Source: M3007 sp046329435
Lineage (GTDB): Bacteria > Bacteroidota > Bacteroidia > Chitinophagales > Saprospiraceae
Assembly: GCA_046329435.1 (NCBI GenBank)
Contig: JAXLUR010000002.1
Coordinates: 558,001 to 622,000 of the forward strand
DNA length: 64,000 bases
Direction: 5' to 3'
This document shows positions 8,602 through 17,324 of the stretch, one piece after another. Under the pieces are notes generated by a model. The model worked only from the letters and a program-made list of their open reading frames with translations. It was not told the DNA's origin and made no database searches. Made by a program: the position numbers and the translations under genes. Within the stretch, counting starts at the first letter, position 1, and each line of letters begins with the position of its first letter.

Positions 8602-10041
8602 TCACAGCATCAGTGTGGCGATAGAGTGGGGGAGGCTGACCAGTTCGACGGCCTGGCCGCCGAGGTAGAGTCGGTAAGGTATTTTTTCGGCAGTTTCATT
8701 CATCACGACCACGGCGATTTTGCCGTCTTTGTTGATAAAAGCGGTCGTGAGCAACTGCGCCCGGTTGGAAGAACTGATGATTCGGCGGGCGCCCGGCCGG
8801 ATAAACTTGGAAAAATGGCCGATGTAGTAGTAGGAGTTCATGTAGTGCAGGGTACCGGCCTGGGTTTTGGCATGTACGGGAGCGAAGCAAAAGTTGCCGA
8901 CGTGATTGGGGCCGCCCGTTTCGTCGAGGAGGATGTTCCAGTCGGTCCAGGCCACGGCGCCGTTGTTGAAGTCGTGGATCATGTTTTCGCCGTATTGTTC
9001 GCCCCAGTGCCACTGGTTGAAGGTTTCCCAGCTGAACGGATAGTTGCAGGCTTCGGTCAGCAACAGGTTTTTGCCCGGGAAAGATTCGGCCACGCGTTTG
9101 ACATTTTCGTACTGGCGGCCGCCGTTCCAGATTTCGTACCAGTGAAAACCAATACCCCAGATGTATTTCGCCGCTTGCGGATCGGAAAGCAGCGCGGCGG
9201 CGCGCTGGTACAGCAGATCGCGGTTGTGGTCCCAGGCGATGAGTTTTTTGTCCGACATTCTGGACCTGGACAAAATGGGGCCGAGGTGGTTTTTGATAAA
9301 ACTGGTTTCCTCTTCGGCCGTGTAAATGCACGACTCCCAGGTTTGTTTGGCCATGGGTTCGTTTTGCACGGATATACCCCAGACCGGTACCCCCTGTGCT
9401 TCGTATGCTTGTATAAACCTGACATAGTATTGCGCCCAGCTGTCGTAGTATTCGGGCAATAGCTGGCCGCCCTGTAGCATGTTGTTGTTGTCTTTCATCC
9501 AGGCTGGCGGGCTCCAGGGACTGGCAAAAAGTTTCATCTGCCCGCCGGTTTCGGCCATGGCTTTTTTGATCAGCGGAATCTTGAATTTTTCGTCGTGTGC
9601 GATGTTGAAGCTGCTGAGGGTTTTGTCGCCATCCTTCACGTAGGTGTACATATCGCTCGAAAAGTCGCAGCTGTTGATGTTGGTACGGCCGAAGGTGTAG
9701 CCGATGCCTTTTTCCGGATTGTAATAGGCGGTGAGGAATTCCTGCTGGCGGGCGGGCGGGAGTTTGGCGAATGTCTCCGCAGAGGCATCGGTGATGGCGC
9801 CCCCGATGCCGACGAGGGTCTGGAATTTATGGCTCGGATCGACAAAGATGCAGGCCTGGTTTTCAAACGGCTGGCCAAAAGGTTTGAACTGGAAAGTCCC
9901 GGTCGGACTGAGGCGGTAACTGGTACTGTCGGCAGTGGTGTACACGGTCACGCTTGGCCGCGTCGTACCACTGCCTGTTCGTTGGGCAAATACGGGGATT
10001 GACCCTGCGAGCAGGGCGAAAAAAAGCAATTTGAATTTCAT
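8602..10041 (-). CDS. GH30 family secreted glycosidase
   Basis: This is a second GH30 enzyme, distinct from the one at 4749. It has a signal peptide (MKFKLLFFALLAGSIPVFAQ) and no lipobox, so it is periplasmic or exported. Diagnostic segments are FQTLVGIGGAITDASAETF, KLFASPWSPPAWMKDNNNM, the acid/base Glu in GISVQNEPMAKQ and the nucleophile Glu in NLLLTEACNYPF. A C-terminal beta domain runs to the end. The GxGGAxTDA opening is typical of GH30_1-like beta-glucosidases/beta-xylosidases and glucosylceramidases. It follows xylA by 87 bp on the same strand, so beta-xylosidase-type activity feeding xylose to the pathway is plausible but inferred. Confidence 0.85.
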   Translation of the reverse strand: MKFKLLFFALLAGSIPVFAQRTGSGTTRPSVTVYTTADSTSYRLSPTGTFQFKPFGQPFENQACIFVDPSHKFQTLVGIGGAITDASAETFAKLPPARQQEFLTAYYNPEKGIGYTFGRTNINSCDFSSDMYTYVKDGDKTLSSFNIAHDEKFKIPLIKKAMAETGGQMKLFASPWSPPAWMKDNNNMLQGGQLLPEYYDSWAQYYVRFIQAYEAQGVPVWGISVQNEPMAKQTWESCIYTAEEETSFIKNHLGPILSRSRMSDKKLIAWDHNRDLLYQRAAALLSDPQAAKYIWGIGFHWYEIWNGGRQYENVKRVAESFPGKNLLLTEACNYPFSWETFNQWHWGEQYGENMIHDFNNGAVAWTDWNILLDETGGPNHVGNFCFAPVHAKTQAGTLHYMNSYYYIGHFSKFIRPGARRIISSSNRAQLLTTAFINKDGKIAVVVMNETAEKIPYRLYLGGQAVELVSLPHSIATLML

Positions 10042-10128
10042 AAAAAGCGCTGATTGGTTAAGAGGTAAAAATAAGGCAGCGCCCCCGGAAATTCTAATTT
10101 AATTTGCTGAAAAAGAGAGATTTGTGTC

Positions 10129-11469
10129 TTATAAATAGCGGTTTAAAAACTGCTCGAAAAGTTCCTGTTTGCCGCTGCGTTGTTCGGGCTCGCCACTGTT
10201 TTGAGCCAGGGCGGCGAGGGCTTCCAGACTGAGTTGTCCCTGCTCGAATGCGCGGCCGTTTCCGCTGTCGAAAGAGGCGTAGCGTTCGCTGCGCAGGCGG
10301 GTGTAGTCCGACTTTTCGAGGATGTCGGCGGCAGCGATCAGGGCGCGGGCAAAGGCGTCCATTCCGCCGATGTGCGCGTAAAAAAGGTCGGCCGGATCGG
10401 TCGAGTTGCGGCGGGTTTTGGCGTCGAAATTGATGCCGCCGCCTTGCAGGCCGCCGGCTTGCAACAACACGAGCATGGCCTCGGTCAGCTCGTACAGGTT
10501 CATGGGAAACTGGTCGGTATCCCATCCGTTCTGGTAGTCGCCGCGGTTGGCATCGAGGCTGCCCAGCATATCGGCGTCGGCGGCCACCTGCATTTCGTGC
10601 TGCATGGTATGCAGGGCGAGGGTGGCGTGGTTGAATTCGAGGTTGAGTTTGAAATCGCGGTCGAGGCCGTATTCGCGCAGGAATTTGATGCTGGTAGCCG
10701 CGTCGAAATCGTACTGGTGTTTGCTCGGCTCCATGGGTTTGGGTTCGATAAAGAAATGCCCTTTGAAGCCGTTGGCCCGCGCGTAGTCTTTGGCGGCATG
10801 CAGGAAGCGCGCGGCATGATCCAGTTCGCGTTTCATGTCGGTATTGAGCAGCGAGCAGTAGCCCTCGCGCCCGCCCCAGAAGACGTAGTGTTCGCCGCCG
10901 AGTTTGAGGGTAATGTCGAGGGCGTTTTTGACCTGTGCGGCGGCATGGGCGACCACCGCGAAATCGGGGTTGGTCATGGCCCCGTTCATGTAGCGCGGGT
11001 GGGAAAACAGGTTGGCCGTGCCCCAGAGGACGCGCACGCCCGATTCGGCCTGTTTTTCAAGGGCATAATCGCTGATGGCGTCGAGCAGGCCCCGGCTTTC
11101 CGCCAGGGTATCGGCCTCGGCCACCAGATCGAAGTCGTGAAAGCAGTAGTAGGGGATGCCCAGTTTGGTGATGAATTCGAAACCCGCATCCATTTTATCC
11201 CGGGCCAGCTGGAGCGGATCGGAAGCCCTCAGCCAGGCAAAATCTTTGGTCGGCGCGCCAAACGGATCGGCGCCCGTGCCGCCCAGGGTATGCCACCAGC
11301 AGACGGCAAATTTGAAATGCTCGCGCAGGGTTTTGCCAGCGACGACCCGGTTTTCGTCGTAGTACCTGAACGCCAGCGGGTTATCGCTGCCCGGACCTTC
11401 GAAAGGGATACGTGAAATATTCGGAAAATAGGGCTTGGGACCGAGAGTGGTGCGGAGGGCGACAGGCAT
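10129..11469 (-). CDS. xylA: Xylose isomerase
   Basis: This enzyme converts D-xylose to D-xylulose, the first step of the bacterial xylose pathway. The 446 residues match class II xylose isomerases in length. Key segments are FAVCWWHTLGGTGADPFG, YYCFHDFDLVAEAD with the catalytic His, VLWGTANLFSHPRYMNGAMTNPD, ENYVFWGGREGY-type (HYVFWGGREGYCSL), FFIEPKPMEPSKHQYDFD, LNLEFNHATLALHTMQHEM, and GSLDANRGDYQNGWDTDQFP supplying metal ligands. It is followed by the GH30 gene. The partner kinase xylB lies upstream on the same strand but is separated by an AT-rich islet. Confidence 0.97.
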   Translation of the reverse strand: MPVALRTTLGPKPYFPNISRIPFEGPGSDNPLAFRYYDENRVVAGKTLREHFKFAVCWWHTLGGTGADPFGAPTKDFAWLRASDPLQLARDKMDAGFEFITKLGIPYYCFHDFDLVAEADTLAESRGLLDAISDYALEKQAESGVRVLWGTANLFSHPRYMNGAMTNPDFAVVAHAAAQVKNALDITLKLGGEHYVFWGGREGYCSLLNTDMKRELDHAARFLHAAKDYARANGFKGHFFIEPKPMEPSKHQYDFDAATSIKFLREYGLDRDFKLNLEFNHATLALHTMQHEMQVAADADMLGSLDANRGDYQNGWDTDQFPMNLYELTEAMLVLLQAGGLQGGGINFDAKTRRNSTDPADLFYAHIGGMDAFARALIAAADILEKSDYTRLRSERYASFDSGNGRAFEQGQLSLEALAALAQNSGEPEQRSGKQELFEQFLNRYL

Positions 11470-11734
11470 GGTTACAAGGACTTTTGGTCTGCGAAGTGCG
11501 TTTTCGAAGGGCGAAAAGTAGCCTGTTTTTGGGAAAGTGAGGGGTAGGAAAAGCGGGAGGCTTTTGAAGGTTTTAAGGTTCTGAAAATCAATAGGTTACT
11601 TCAAGGATAATCATTCATGCCGTCGCTGTCCTGCCTGTGACGGAAGAGCGGTTATAACAGCGTGGTTACCGGTCTTTCAGGGATTACTACCATCAAGTAC
11701 GTCGCCGGAGTTGTTTCGTGAAACGCCATCGAGG

Positions 11735-11822
11735 ATTCGGGCAGGCTGTGTATCTGACCGGTACGTATGGTGGTGTGAGGGGGCAGGGGTGGTCGTAGGG
11801 CCATCTCTCCCTACTCGATTCA
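11735..11822 (+). other. Possible 3' end of a group II intron (domains V-VI remnant)
   Basis: The stretch contains GGTACGTATGGTGGTGTGAG, resembling the 3' strand of domain V plus the V-VI linker of bacterial group II introns (ACGTACGGTTCTGTGAG type). A GC-rich hairpin and CTCCCTACTCGATT follow, resembling the end of domain VI. No reverse transcriptase or 5' part is visible, and the domain V 5' strand is degenerate. This is pattern recognition only; a covariance-model search against group II intron domains would decide it. Confidence 0.35.
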
Positions 11823-11832
11823 GCGATTTTTA

Positions 11833-12489
11833 TTACTCTACTTGTCGCCAAGTAAAGATATCCCTTTTTATTCCTTTGTCGTCAATAGAAAGTGCTCTGC
11901 ACCTTTTATCTACGGGATTATCAACTATTGAAACTTCTTCAAGTTTATGTATTTTTTCTATCCTCTCAACACACATTTCTCCCATGTAAGCCATGCCTTT
12001 TATGTGGTTGCATTCTCCATAATCACAATTGCATAAGGAACATCTGCTTTTTTCGACAACGAATCCCATGCTTGCAAATATCTGGGGCGGGAAAAGTAAC
12101 TTTTCAGTTGCCAGAAGCCTGCTTAGATAATTTTTCAGCATTTCCTCTTTTTCAAACCCTATTCTCAATGATGCTTGAATACAACCTTGTGCATCAACTA
12201 AATAATCCCAAGCCGCTGAAATATTTTCATTCTTGATTTCAACAATCATGCTTATTTCGCTTAGAATCCCTTCGGCGAAAAACTGATATGCTAATAAGCC
12301 GTTTGCTTTTTTTTCATCATTCTTCTTTATATAAAATTTTTTGTTTTTTATTATTAATTTTATTATTTCATTTATTTTTAATTTGGATTCCTCTTGGAAT
12401 TCAAGCCCTCTAACGAAAAAACCAAATTTTGATTGACTATCTAATTCATCCTCTACAAGTTCAATGAATTTCTGATATGAGTATTTCAT
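11833..12489 (-). CDS. Unknown AT-rich protein with C-terminal Cys/His cluster
   Basis: A 218-residue protein I do not recognise. The N-terminal 130 residues are Lys/Glu-rich and helical. The C-terminal part has a probable zinc-binding cluster (CSLCNCDYGECNH...GEMCVERI). Its ATG overlaps the stop of the upstream gene as ATGA, so the two are one operon. Base composition is far lower in GC than the surrounding xyl genes, and the pair sits between xylB and xylA, indicating horizontal acquisition. The two-gene, overlapping, AT-rich layout resembles small conflict modules, but nothing in the sequence proves that. Confidence 0.65.
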   Translation of the reverse strand: MKYSYQKFIELVEDELDSQSKFGFFVRGLEFQEESKLKINEIIKLIIKNKKFYIKKNDEKKANGLLAYQFFAEGILSEISMIVEIKNENISAAWDYLVDAQGCIQASLRIGFEKEEMLKNYLSRLLATEKLLFPPQIFASMGFVVEKSRCSLCNCDYGECNHIKGMAYMGEMCVERIEKIHKLEEVSIVDNPVDKRCRALSIDDKGIKRDIFTWRQVE

Positions 12490-12977
12490 TTTGTTATTTC
12501 CTTTATTAGTTTGGCCAATTCTTTAAAATCTTTTGGCTCTCCTTCAATTGTTATTTTCTTGAATAATCTACCTTTTTCTACTTCAACTATTATATCCATT
12601 TTGAAATTTGAGTTTTGAGCACCTCCTTTAAAAAAATCCGTTAAGTAATTTGAGAGTACATTTAAAGCGATTGCAATGGCGTTTGGATTTTCTGAAAGTA
12701 AGGAAACTCCGATAAAAATGGTTGGAGCGAGCCAAGCTGCATTGTGCTGGTGGAGAAAAAATTGGCGGTCATTTTCATTTTCTATCTTATCAACGCCAAC
12801 TTTATTTTGGGTTAGTAGTTTTCTGACGGATTTCACTTCTGAACTGTACACCAAGTCATTTCTTGAGGGCGCAATCTCAAAATTCAAAGGAATAAAAGCA
12901 AAACCCGATGGTATAGAATAGCCAAATTTTTCAATAAGGCTTTTGAAGTTATTATATTCTATTACTTCTGTTTTCAT
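12486..12977 (-). CDS. Unknown AT-rich protein, operon partner of the Cys/His protein
   Basis: A 163-residue protein of unknown family. Residues 100-130 hold a moderately hydrophobic segment (NAAWLAPTIFIGVSLLSENPNAIAIALNVLSNYLTDFF). The C terminus is a beta-alpha stretch rich in Lys/Glu (MDIIVEVEKGRLFKKITIEGEPKDFKELAKLIKEITK). It is the first gene of the two-gene unit and its end overlaps the next start by 4 nt. A structured inverted repeat lies just upstream. Confidence 0.65.
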   Translation of the reverse strand: MKTEVIEYNNFKSLIEKFGYSIPSGFAFIPLNFEIAPSRNDLVYSSEVKSVRKLLTQNKVGVDKIENENDRQFFLHQHNAAWLAPTIFIGVSLLSENPNAIAIALNVLSNYLTDFFKGGAQNSNFKMDIIVEVEKGRLFKKITIEGEPKDFKELAKLIKEITK

Positions 12978-13013
12978 ATATTTATTCTTTGTTTTTTCGC
13001 AGAACTATTGCTT

Positions 13014-13121
13014 ATACGCAACAAACGACTAACTAAAACCCGAATTGAGTGATAAGTACCAAATTTCGCACTTATCACGCAATGCGTATTCCCTTTTGTC
13101 GTTCGTTGCGGGTATGCCCGC
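13014..13121. repeat. Nested inverted repeats upstream of the islet genes
   Basis: Outer arms CGCAACAAACGAC (13017-13029) and GTCGTTCGTTGCG (13098-13110) match at 12 of 13 positions. Inner arms GTGATAAGT (13049-13057) and ACTTATCAC (13070-13078) match perfectly. A compact hairpin GCGGG-TATG-CCCGC follows at 13108-13121. The symmetric two-tier layout of about 95 nt recalls folded recombination sites or the end of a mobile unit. Integron attC consensus ends (RYYYAAC/GTTRRRY) were sought and not found. Confidence 0.6.
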
Positions 13122-13205
13122 TATGCTCGAAGGCAGTTCCAGGGCTTGACCAAGACAAAAATGTGAGAATCTGATGAATTCGCCAATTTTTGTGTGATAA
13201 TTCTG

Positions 13206-13320
13206 TCAGATATACAAGCCGTCCAGCAGGCTTTCTATTCTGTCTGTGATAGGGGTATATATCTTGGTCGTCTTGCTGCTTTTATGGCCAGGTAATTCCT
13301 GAATGTACGAATCGCATGTC
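13206..13320 (-). pseudogene. C-terminal relic of a tyrosine recombinase
   Basis: On the minus strand the frame reads YIQELPGHKSSKTTKIYTPITDRIESLLDGLYI and stops. This matches the last conserved box of XerC/D-like integrases (IQELLGHKSSKTTEIYTHIT..SPLD.L), including the LGH histidine region and the catalytic Tyr of the IYT motif. Nothing upstream in frame continues the protein before xylB ends at 13342, so only about 38 residues remain. It marks the edge of the AT-rich islet and suggests the islet arrived with, or beside, an integrase. Confidence 0.75.
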
Positions 13321-13341
13321 AAACAGGTCCCCCAAGCGCTT

Positions 13342-14826
13342 TCAATCCTCCAACACCCGCCCCAACACACCCTTCCAATCCTCAAAACTATCCTCCAACC
13401 CACCCGACTGCTCCGGCTCATAAGTTTCGACGATCCGCAGCTTCGCCAGACCTTCTTCCAGTGAGGCGAAATGCCCCAGGCCCGCGCCGGCAGCAATGGC
13501 CGCCCCCACGGCGCCGCTGGTGTCGTATATTTCTATCGGGCAACGGAGCAATCCGGCCATCGTCCGGGAAAATACGGCCGACTGGAACAGGTTGTCGTTT
13601 CCGACGCGCAACTTGTTGACGGTCAGCCCCATGTCCTGCATGATGCCAACGCCGTACACAAAGGAAAAAGCGATGCCTTCCAGCGTGGCGCGGTAGAGGT
13701 GCGCCCGGGTGTGCAGGTTGCTCCGGAGGCCCAGGATATGGGCGCCCGGGTCGCGGTTGTCGAGCATCCGCTCGGCGCCATTGCCGAAAGGCAGGATGCG
13801 CAAACCGTCGCTGCCCGGCGCCAGCGCAGCGGCGGCAGCCTCCATTTGAGGATAATCGAGCCCTGCTTCCGCGACGTTGCGTTTGACCCAGGCGTATTGG
13901 CTGCCCGCTCCGTTGATGCACAGCAGGATGCCGATACGCGGGTTTTCGGGACGGTGATTGACGTGCAAAAAACCGTTGACCCGCGAACGCGAATCGTGCA
14001 GGGGCCGGTCCACAACCCCGTACACCACGCCCGAAGTGCCACCCGTAGCAGCCACTTCGCCGGGCGATAACACATTGAGGGAGAGGGCGTTGTTGGGCTG
14101 GTCGCCGGCCCTGTAACACAAAGGCGTGCCGGCTTTCAAACCCGTGTGGGCTGCCGCTTCGGGGCTCAACCTGCCTTGCATCGAAAGGGCCGGAGTGAGC
14201 GGAGGGATGAGCGCCGGGTCGATGTCGTAATGATCGAGCAACAGTCGGGCCGGCTGTTCGGTGCTGAAATCCCAAAGTACGCCTTCCGACAAGCCGCCGG
14301 GGGTGCTCAGCGCCTCGCCGCTGAGCCGGAAGGCAATGTAGTCGCCCGGAAGCATGAAATAGCGGATGCGTTCGTAAACAGCCGGCTCGTTTTCGCGGAC
14401 CCATCGCAGTTTGGAAGCCGTGAAATTGCCCGGCGAGTTGAGCAGCCGGCCCAGGCATTGCTCCTGCCCGAGCTGTTCAAATGCTTGTTGACCAATATCG
14501 ACCGCCCTGCTGTCGCACCAGATGATCGAAGGCCGGAGCACCTGCAGGCCTTTGTCGAGCAGCACCAGGCCGTGCATCTGATAGGCGAGGCCGATGCCAC
14601 GGATATGCCCGGGCGACACGCCGGTGATATGGAGCAGTTTGCGGATCGCAAGGCCGGCGTGCTGCCACCAGGTCTCGGGGTCCTGTTCTGCCCAGCCTGC
14701 TTGCGGGGCATGTATAGGAAGTTCGTTATCAGGCGATTGCACATGGGCAACCTTTGCGCCGCTGTCTGCGCTGACCAGCGCGGCTTTTATGGAAGAAGAG
14801 CCGATGTCGAGACCGAGCAGGTACAT
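13342..14826 (-). CDS. xylB: Xylulokinase
   Basis: This enzyme phosphorylates D-xylulose to xylulose 5-phosphate, after xylose isomerase. It is an FGGY-family kinase of 494 residues. The N terminus MYLLGLDIGSSSIKAALV is the phosphate-1 motif. A substrate-binding QMHGLVLLD stretch and the adenosine/phosphate-2 region (VAATGGTSGVVYG) follow, and the C-terminal part carries LRVGNDNLFQSAVFSRTMAGLLRCPIEIYDTSGAVGAAIAAG. It lies upstream of xylA on the same strand, now separated by the islet at 11.5-13.3 kb. Confidence 0.93.
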   Translation of the reverse strand: MYLLGLDIGSSSIKAALVSADSGAKVAHVQSPDNELPIHAPQAGWAEQDPETWWQHAGLAIRKLLHITGVSPGHIRGIGLAYQMHGLVLLDKGLQVLRPSIIWCDSRAVDIGQQAFEQLGQEQCLGRLLNSPGNFTASKLRWVRENEPAVYERIRYFMLPGDYIAFRLSGEALSTPGGLSEGVLWDFSTEQPARLLLDHYDIDPALIPPLTPALSMQGRLSPEAAAHTGLKAGTPLCYRAGDQPNNALSLNVLSPGEVAATGGTSGVVYGVVDRPLHDSRSRVNGFLHVNHRPENPRIGILLCINGAGSQYAWVKRNVAEAGLDYPQMEAAAAALAPGSDGLRILPFGNGAERMLDNRDPGAHILGLRSNLHTRAHLYRATLEGIAFSFVYGVGIMQDMGLTVNKLRVGNDNLFQSAVFSRTMAGLLRCPIEIYDTSGAVGAAIAAGAGLGHFASLEEGLAKLRIVETYEPEQSGGLEDSFEDWKGVLGRVLED

Positions 14827-14874
14827 GCGATGTAATTTTGGACGGGTAATTTTAGGGGTTTTACGGGTGAAATT

Positions 14875-16077
14875 TTATGCTCCTTCGGGTTCTGCCCCAA
14901 GCGTTTTTTTACAAACTGCTACTACCTTTTTGTCCTCCGCATCTGTAAAGGCGAAGACATACACGTCGCCGCCGTCGCGCAGCCCCAGTTTTTTGCGCAC
15001 CTGCTCGGCCGGGTCGGGAAAATTGCGCGTGCTGACATGGGCTTTGCCGCCGGGAATGCAGGCCGTCACTGCCTTGCGCTCGTACTTGCACAGGGCTTCG
15101 ATCGTGAAACTCCGTGCCGGAAGCCCGCTTGTGAAGTGCTCCGAGGTGTACAAATGGGTGTGGGCGTGTAATTTGTACAAACCGAAACGCGCTGCAAAAC
15201 TGCGGAACGCTCCCGCTTTCAGCACAGCCGCATTGGGCTCGTACAGGTAGCGCAGCGGGGGCGACAACGGCGCGGTGGCGCTTTTCTCCGAATGGTAGGT
15301 AAAAGTGAAAATCAGGGGCGGGCTGTCTTTGCGCAACTGGACGGCGTGGACAGGAATCTGGTCCGGCTCGACGGGCGCGCGCTCCAGCAAATAAAGTACT
15401 TCGCGGCAGTCGGCGCCGGAAGCCAGCACCCAGATACTGTGTACGGTTTCGAGTTGGGCGGCTGCCAGTCGAATGTCGAGCAAGGGGGCAGTTTTGAGCA
15501 GGATTCGGGGCGATTTCTGGAGGGCCAGGTTTTTGATTTCCAGGATATTGGGGCTGCAATCTTCGAGCCGGATTACTTTCCCTTTTTGCTCATGACGGCG
15601 CGACGGGTCGAGGTAAAGCAGATCGAAAGAAGCGGTGGTATTTTGCAAAAATGCTGCTGCTGTTTCGACCACGAAATGTGCGTTTTTAACCCCGAGCACT
15701 CCGAAATTGTACGCCGTCAGTGCGCTCAATTCCGCGTTGGGCTCCACGTGCGTCACCGAACCGAAGCGCCGGGAAAAGAAAAAACTGTCGATGCCCATCC
15801 CGCCTGTGAGGTCGGCCATGGCGCGGCCTTCGACCAGCCCGGCTTTAAACAACGCCGTAGCCTCCGATGAGGATTGTTCGAGCGACAAAGCGGGCGGGAA
15901 GCGAAGCCCCTGCCGGTACCACGAAGGCGCCTTGGCGCGGATTTTTTGCAAGGCGTCAATTTGTCCGGCGAGGTAGGCAGCCGGCAAGTCCGACTGCTTT
16001 CTGGCCGAGAGGGCAACGGCCGCGGGATCGGACAGGCGATTGTTCCAGACAAATTCGTCGAGGGCTTCGGGCGACAT
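14875..16077 (-). CDS. Class I SAM-dependent methyltransferase with THUMP-like domain
   Basis: About 400 residues, start taken at the ATG at 16077 (MSPEALDEFVWNNRL). The Rossmann methyltransferase core shows MADLTGGMGIDSFFFSRRFGSVTHVEPNAELSAL as the SAM-binding glycine motif and SFDLLYLDPSRRHEQKGKVIRLEDCSPN as the acidic/DPxxR motif. The C-terminal region matches the THUMP-like domain family (YEPNAAVLKAGAF...FTSGLPARSFTIE). This family is widespread in Bacteroidota; an RNA substrate is presumed from the THUMP-like fold but is not shown. The NlpE-like lipoprotein gene ends 8 bp upstream. Confidence 0.85.
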   Translation of the reverse strand: MSPEALDEFVWNNRLSDPAAVALSARKQSDLPAAYLAGQIDALQKIRAKAPSWYRQGLRFPPALSLEQSSSEATALFKAGLVEGRAMADLTGGMGIDSFFFSRRFGSVTHVEPNAELSALTAYNFGVLGVKNAHFVVETAAAFLQNTTASFDLLYLDPSRRHEQKGKVIRLEDCSPNILEIKNLALQKSPRILLKTAPLLDIRLAAAQLETVHSIWVLASGADCREVLYLLERAPVEPDQIPVHAVQLRKDSPPLIFTFTYHSEKSATAPLSPPLRYLYEPNAAVLKAGAFRSFAARFGLYKLHAHTHLYTSEHFTSGLPARSFTIEALCKYERKAVTACIPGGKAHVSTRNFPDPAEQVRKKLGLRDGGDVYVFAFTDAEDKKVVAVCKKTLGAEPEGA

Positions 16078-16084
16078 GGCGGCG

Positions 16085-16510
16085 TTATTGCAGTTCCAGT
16101 TGCAGGCCTGTGTAGGCTGCTTTGTCCGGGCTGATTTCGAGAAGATTTTTGCTGGCAATCTGGTAGATCGTCGTCCCGGTTGATTCCCCGTTTAATTCAA
16201 AAATATCGCCCCATTTAGGGTCTTTGACCTTGGTAAAAGTGCCCGCATCGTACACGTCCGCAACTGCCCGGCCATCGCGGGAAATGCTGTTGTCATAATC
16301 GATCGTCATCACGAAGGTGCTGGTCGCCTTGTCGAGGGTAAGGGAGATCGGCACACTGGTGTCGCCCCAGGGCGTTTGAGGTATTTTTCCTTCGTAGGCG
16401 AGGGTAGGGGAGGCCGACTGGGTGGTTTGGGCAGATTCGGCGGCGGGGCCTTTCTTGCATGCTGCCTGAAAAATGCCTGCGAGGGCAATGACGAAGAGTA
16501 GTTTTTTCAT
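16085..16510 (-). CDS. NlpE-like small lipoprotein
   Basis: A 141-residue lipoprotein (signal ending FQAACKKG). The mature part has the TLAYEGKIPQTPWGDTSVPISLTLDKATSTFVMTIDY pattern reminiscent of the NlpE N-terminal beta-barrel (YxGtlP...tLtL...y...), but without the CxxC cysteines of NlpE. A role in envelope sensing is only by analogy. It lies immediately upstream of the methyltransferase on the same strand. Confidence 0.6.
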   Translation of the reverse strand: MKKLLFVIALAGIFQAACKKGPAAESAQTTQSASPTLAYEGKIPQTPWGDTSVPISLTLDKATSTFVMTIDYDNSISRDGRAVADVYDAGTFTKVKDPKWGDIFELNGESTGTTIYQIASKNLLEISPDKAAYTGLQLELQ

Positions 16511-16841
16511 TGAATTGAACAGTGATTGTACCCTGTCGCATCAACTGCGTCAGGGTTGGAGGGCCAAATTACGAAAGAGAAATGCCCCGCCCGGCAGATT
16601 GTACGCAAGGTGAAATCAGGCAAAATACGATTTTGTTATAAAAAATTGGTTGTCAATTGTTTGTGAAATGATAGCCAAACGCAGGCTACCGGCTGGCCGC
16701 TTTGTCTGTCAGGTGTACAACAGTCTCTGGCGCGAATCCCGTAACGGTGAGCAGGATCAGGGTTGCGCCTGACGAAGATCATCTGCCATATCCCGTTTGG
16801 GTGTAGCCGGCCCCCAATCTTTGCAGGCAAATGATAAAATT

Positions 16842-17231
16842 ATGAGAACAGTTCTATCGGGGTTTATCCTGCTTTTGTTGCTTGCATCCTGTGGCGAGAA
16901 TGCCGCCTCCAGCGATTCTGCAGCGCAACCGGCTGTCAAAAACACACCCGATCTGAGCGCCAACCTGGACTACCAGAAAGGACTCGACATTATCGCCAAA
17001 AACGACTGTCTGACTTGCCACAAAGTGGATGAAAAACTGATTGGTCCGCCTTATCGCGACGTCGCGAACAAGTATGCCGGCCAGTCCGACACGGTGGTCG
17101 CCTATCTGGCGCACAAAATCATGAAAGGCGGCACAGGCGTATGGGGGCAAGTGCCGATGGCCGCGCACCCCAATCTTTCGGAAGAAGATGCGACGGCGTT
17201 GGCCAAATATGTACTGTTGCTGAAAAAGTAA
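16842..17231 (+). CDS. Cytochrome c lipoprotein (c551/c552-like)
   Basis: Start at the ATG at 16842, opening a lipoprotein signal (MRTVLSGFILLLLLASCGEN). The mature domain has the haem motif CLTCHK, LIGPPYRDVANKYAG, and the distal Met ligand in WGQVPMAAHPNLSEEDATALAKYVLLLKK. It is therefore a monohaem class I cytochrome c of about 80 residues, lipid-anchored in the periplasm and acting in electron transfer. It is a single gene with no evident operon partner. Confidence 0.92.
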   Translation: MRTVLSGFILLLLLASCGENAASSDSAAQPAVKNTPDLSANLDYQKGLDIIAKNDCLTCHKVDEKLIGPPYRDVANKYAGQSDTVVAYLAHKIMKGGTGVWGQVPMAAHPNLSEEDATALAKYVLLLKK

Positions 17232-17324
17232 TACAGCAGGATACATCGGAAGCCAGTGACTGACAGATGTACCGCTTCGCAGCGATTGCGGGGCAGGCGC
17301 CTTACATTTACCCTAAAAACAACC

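Noticed and set aside
13014..13121. Integron attC site
   Set aside because: The outer arms do not carry RYYYAAC/GTTRRRY core sites and there is no integron integrase nearby.
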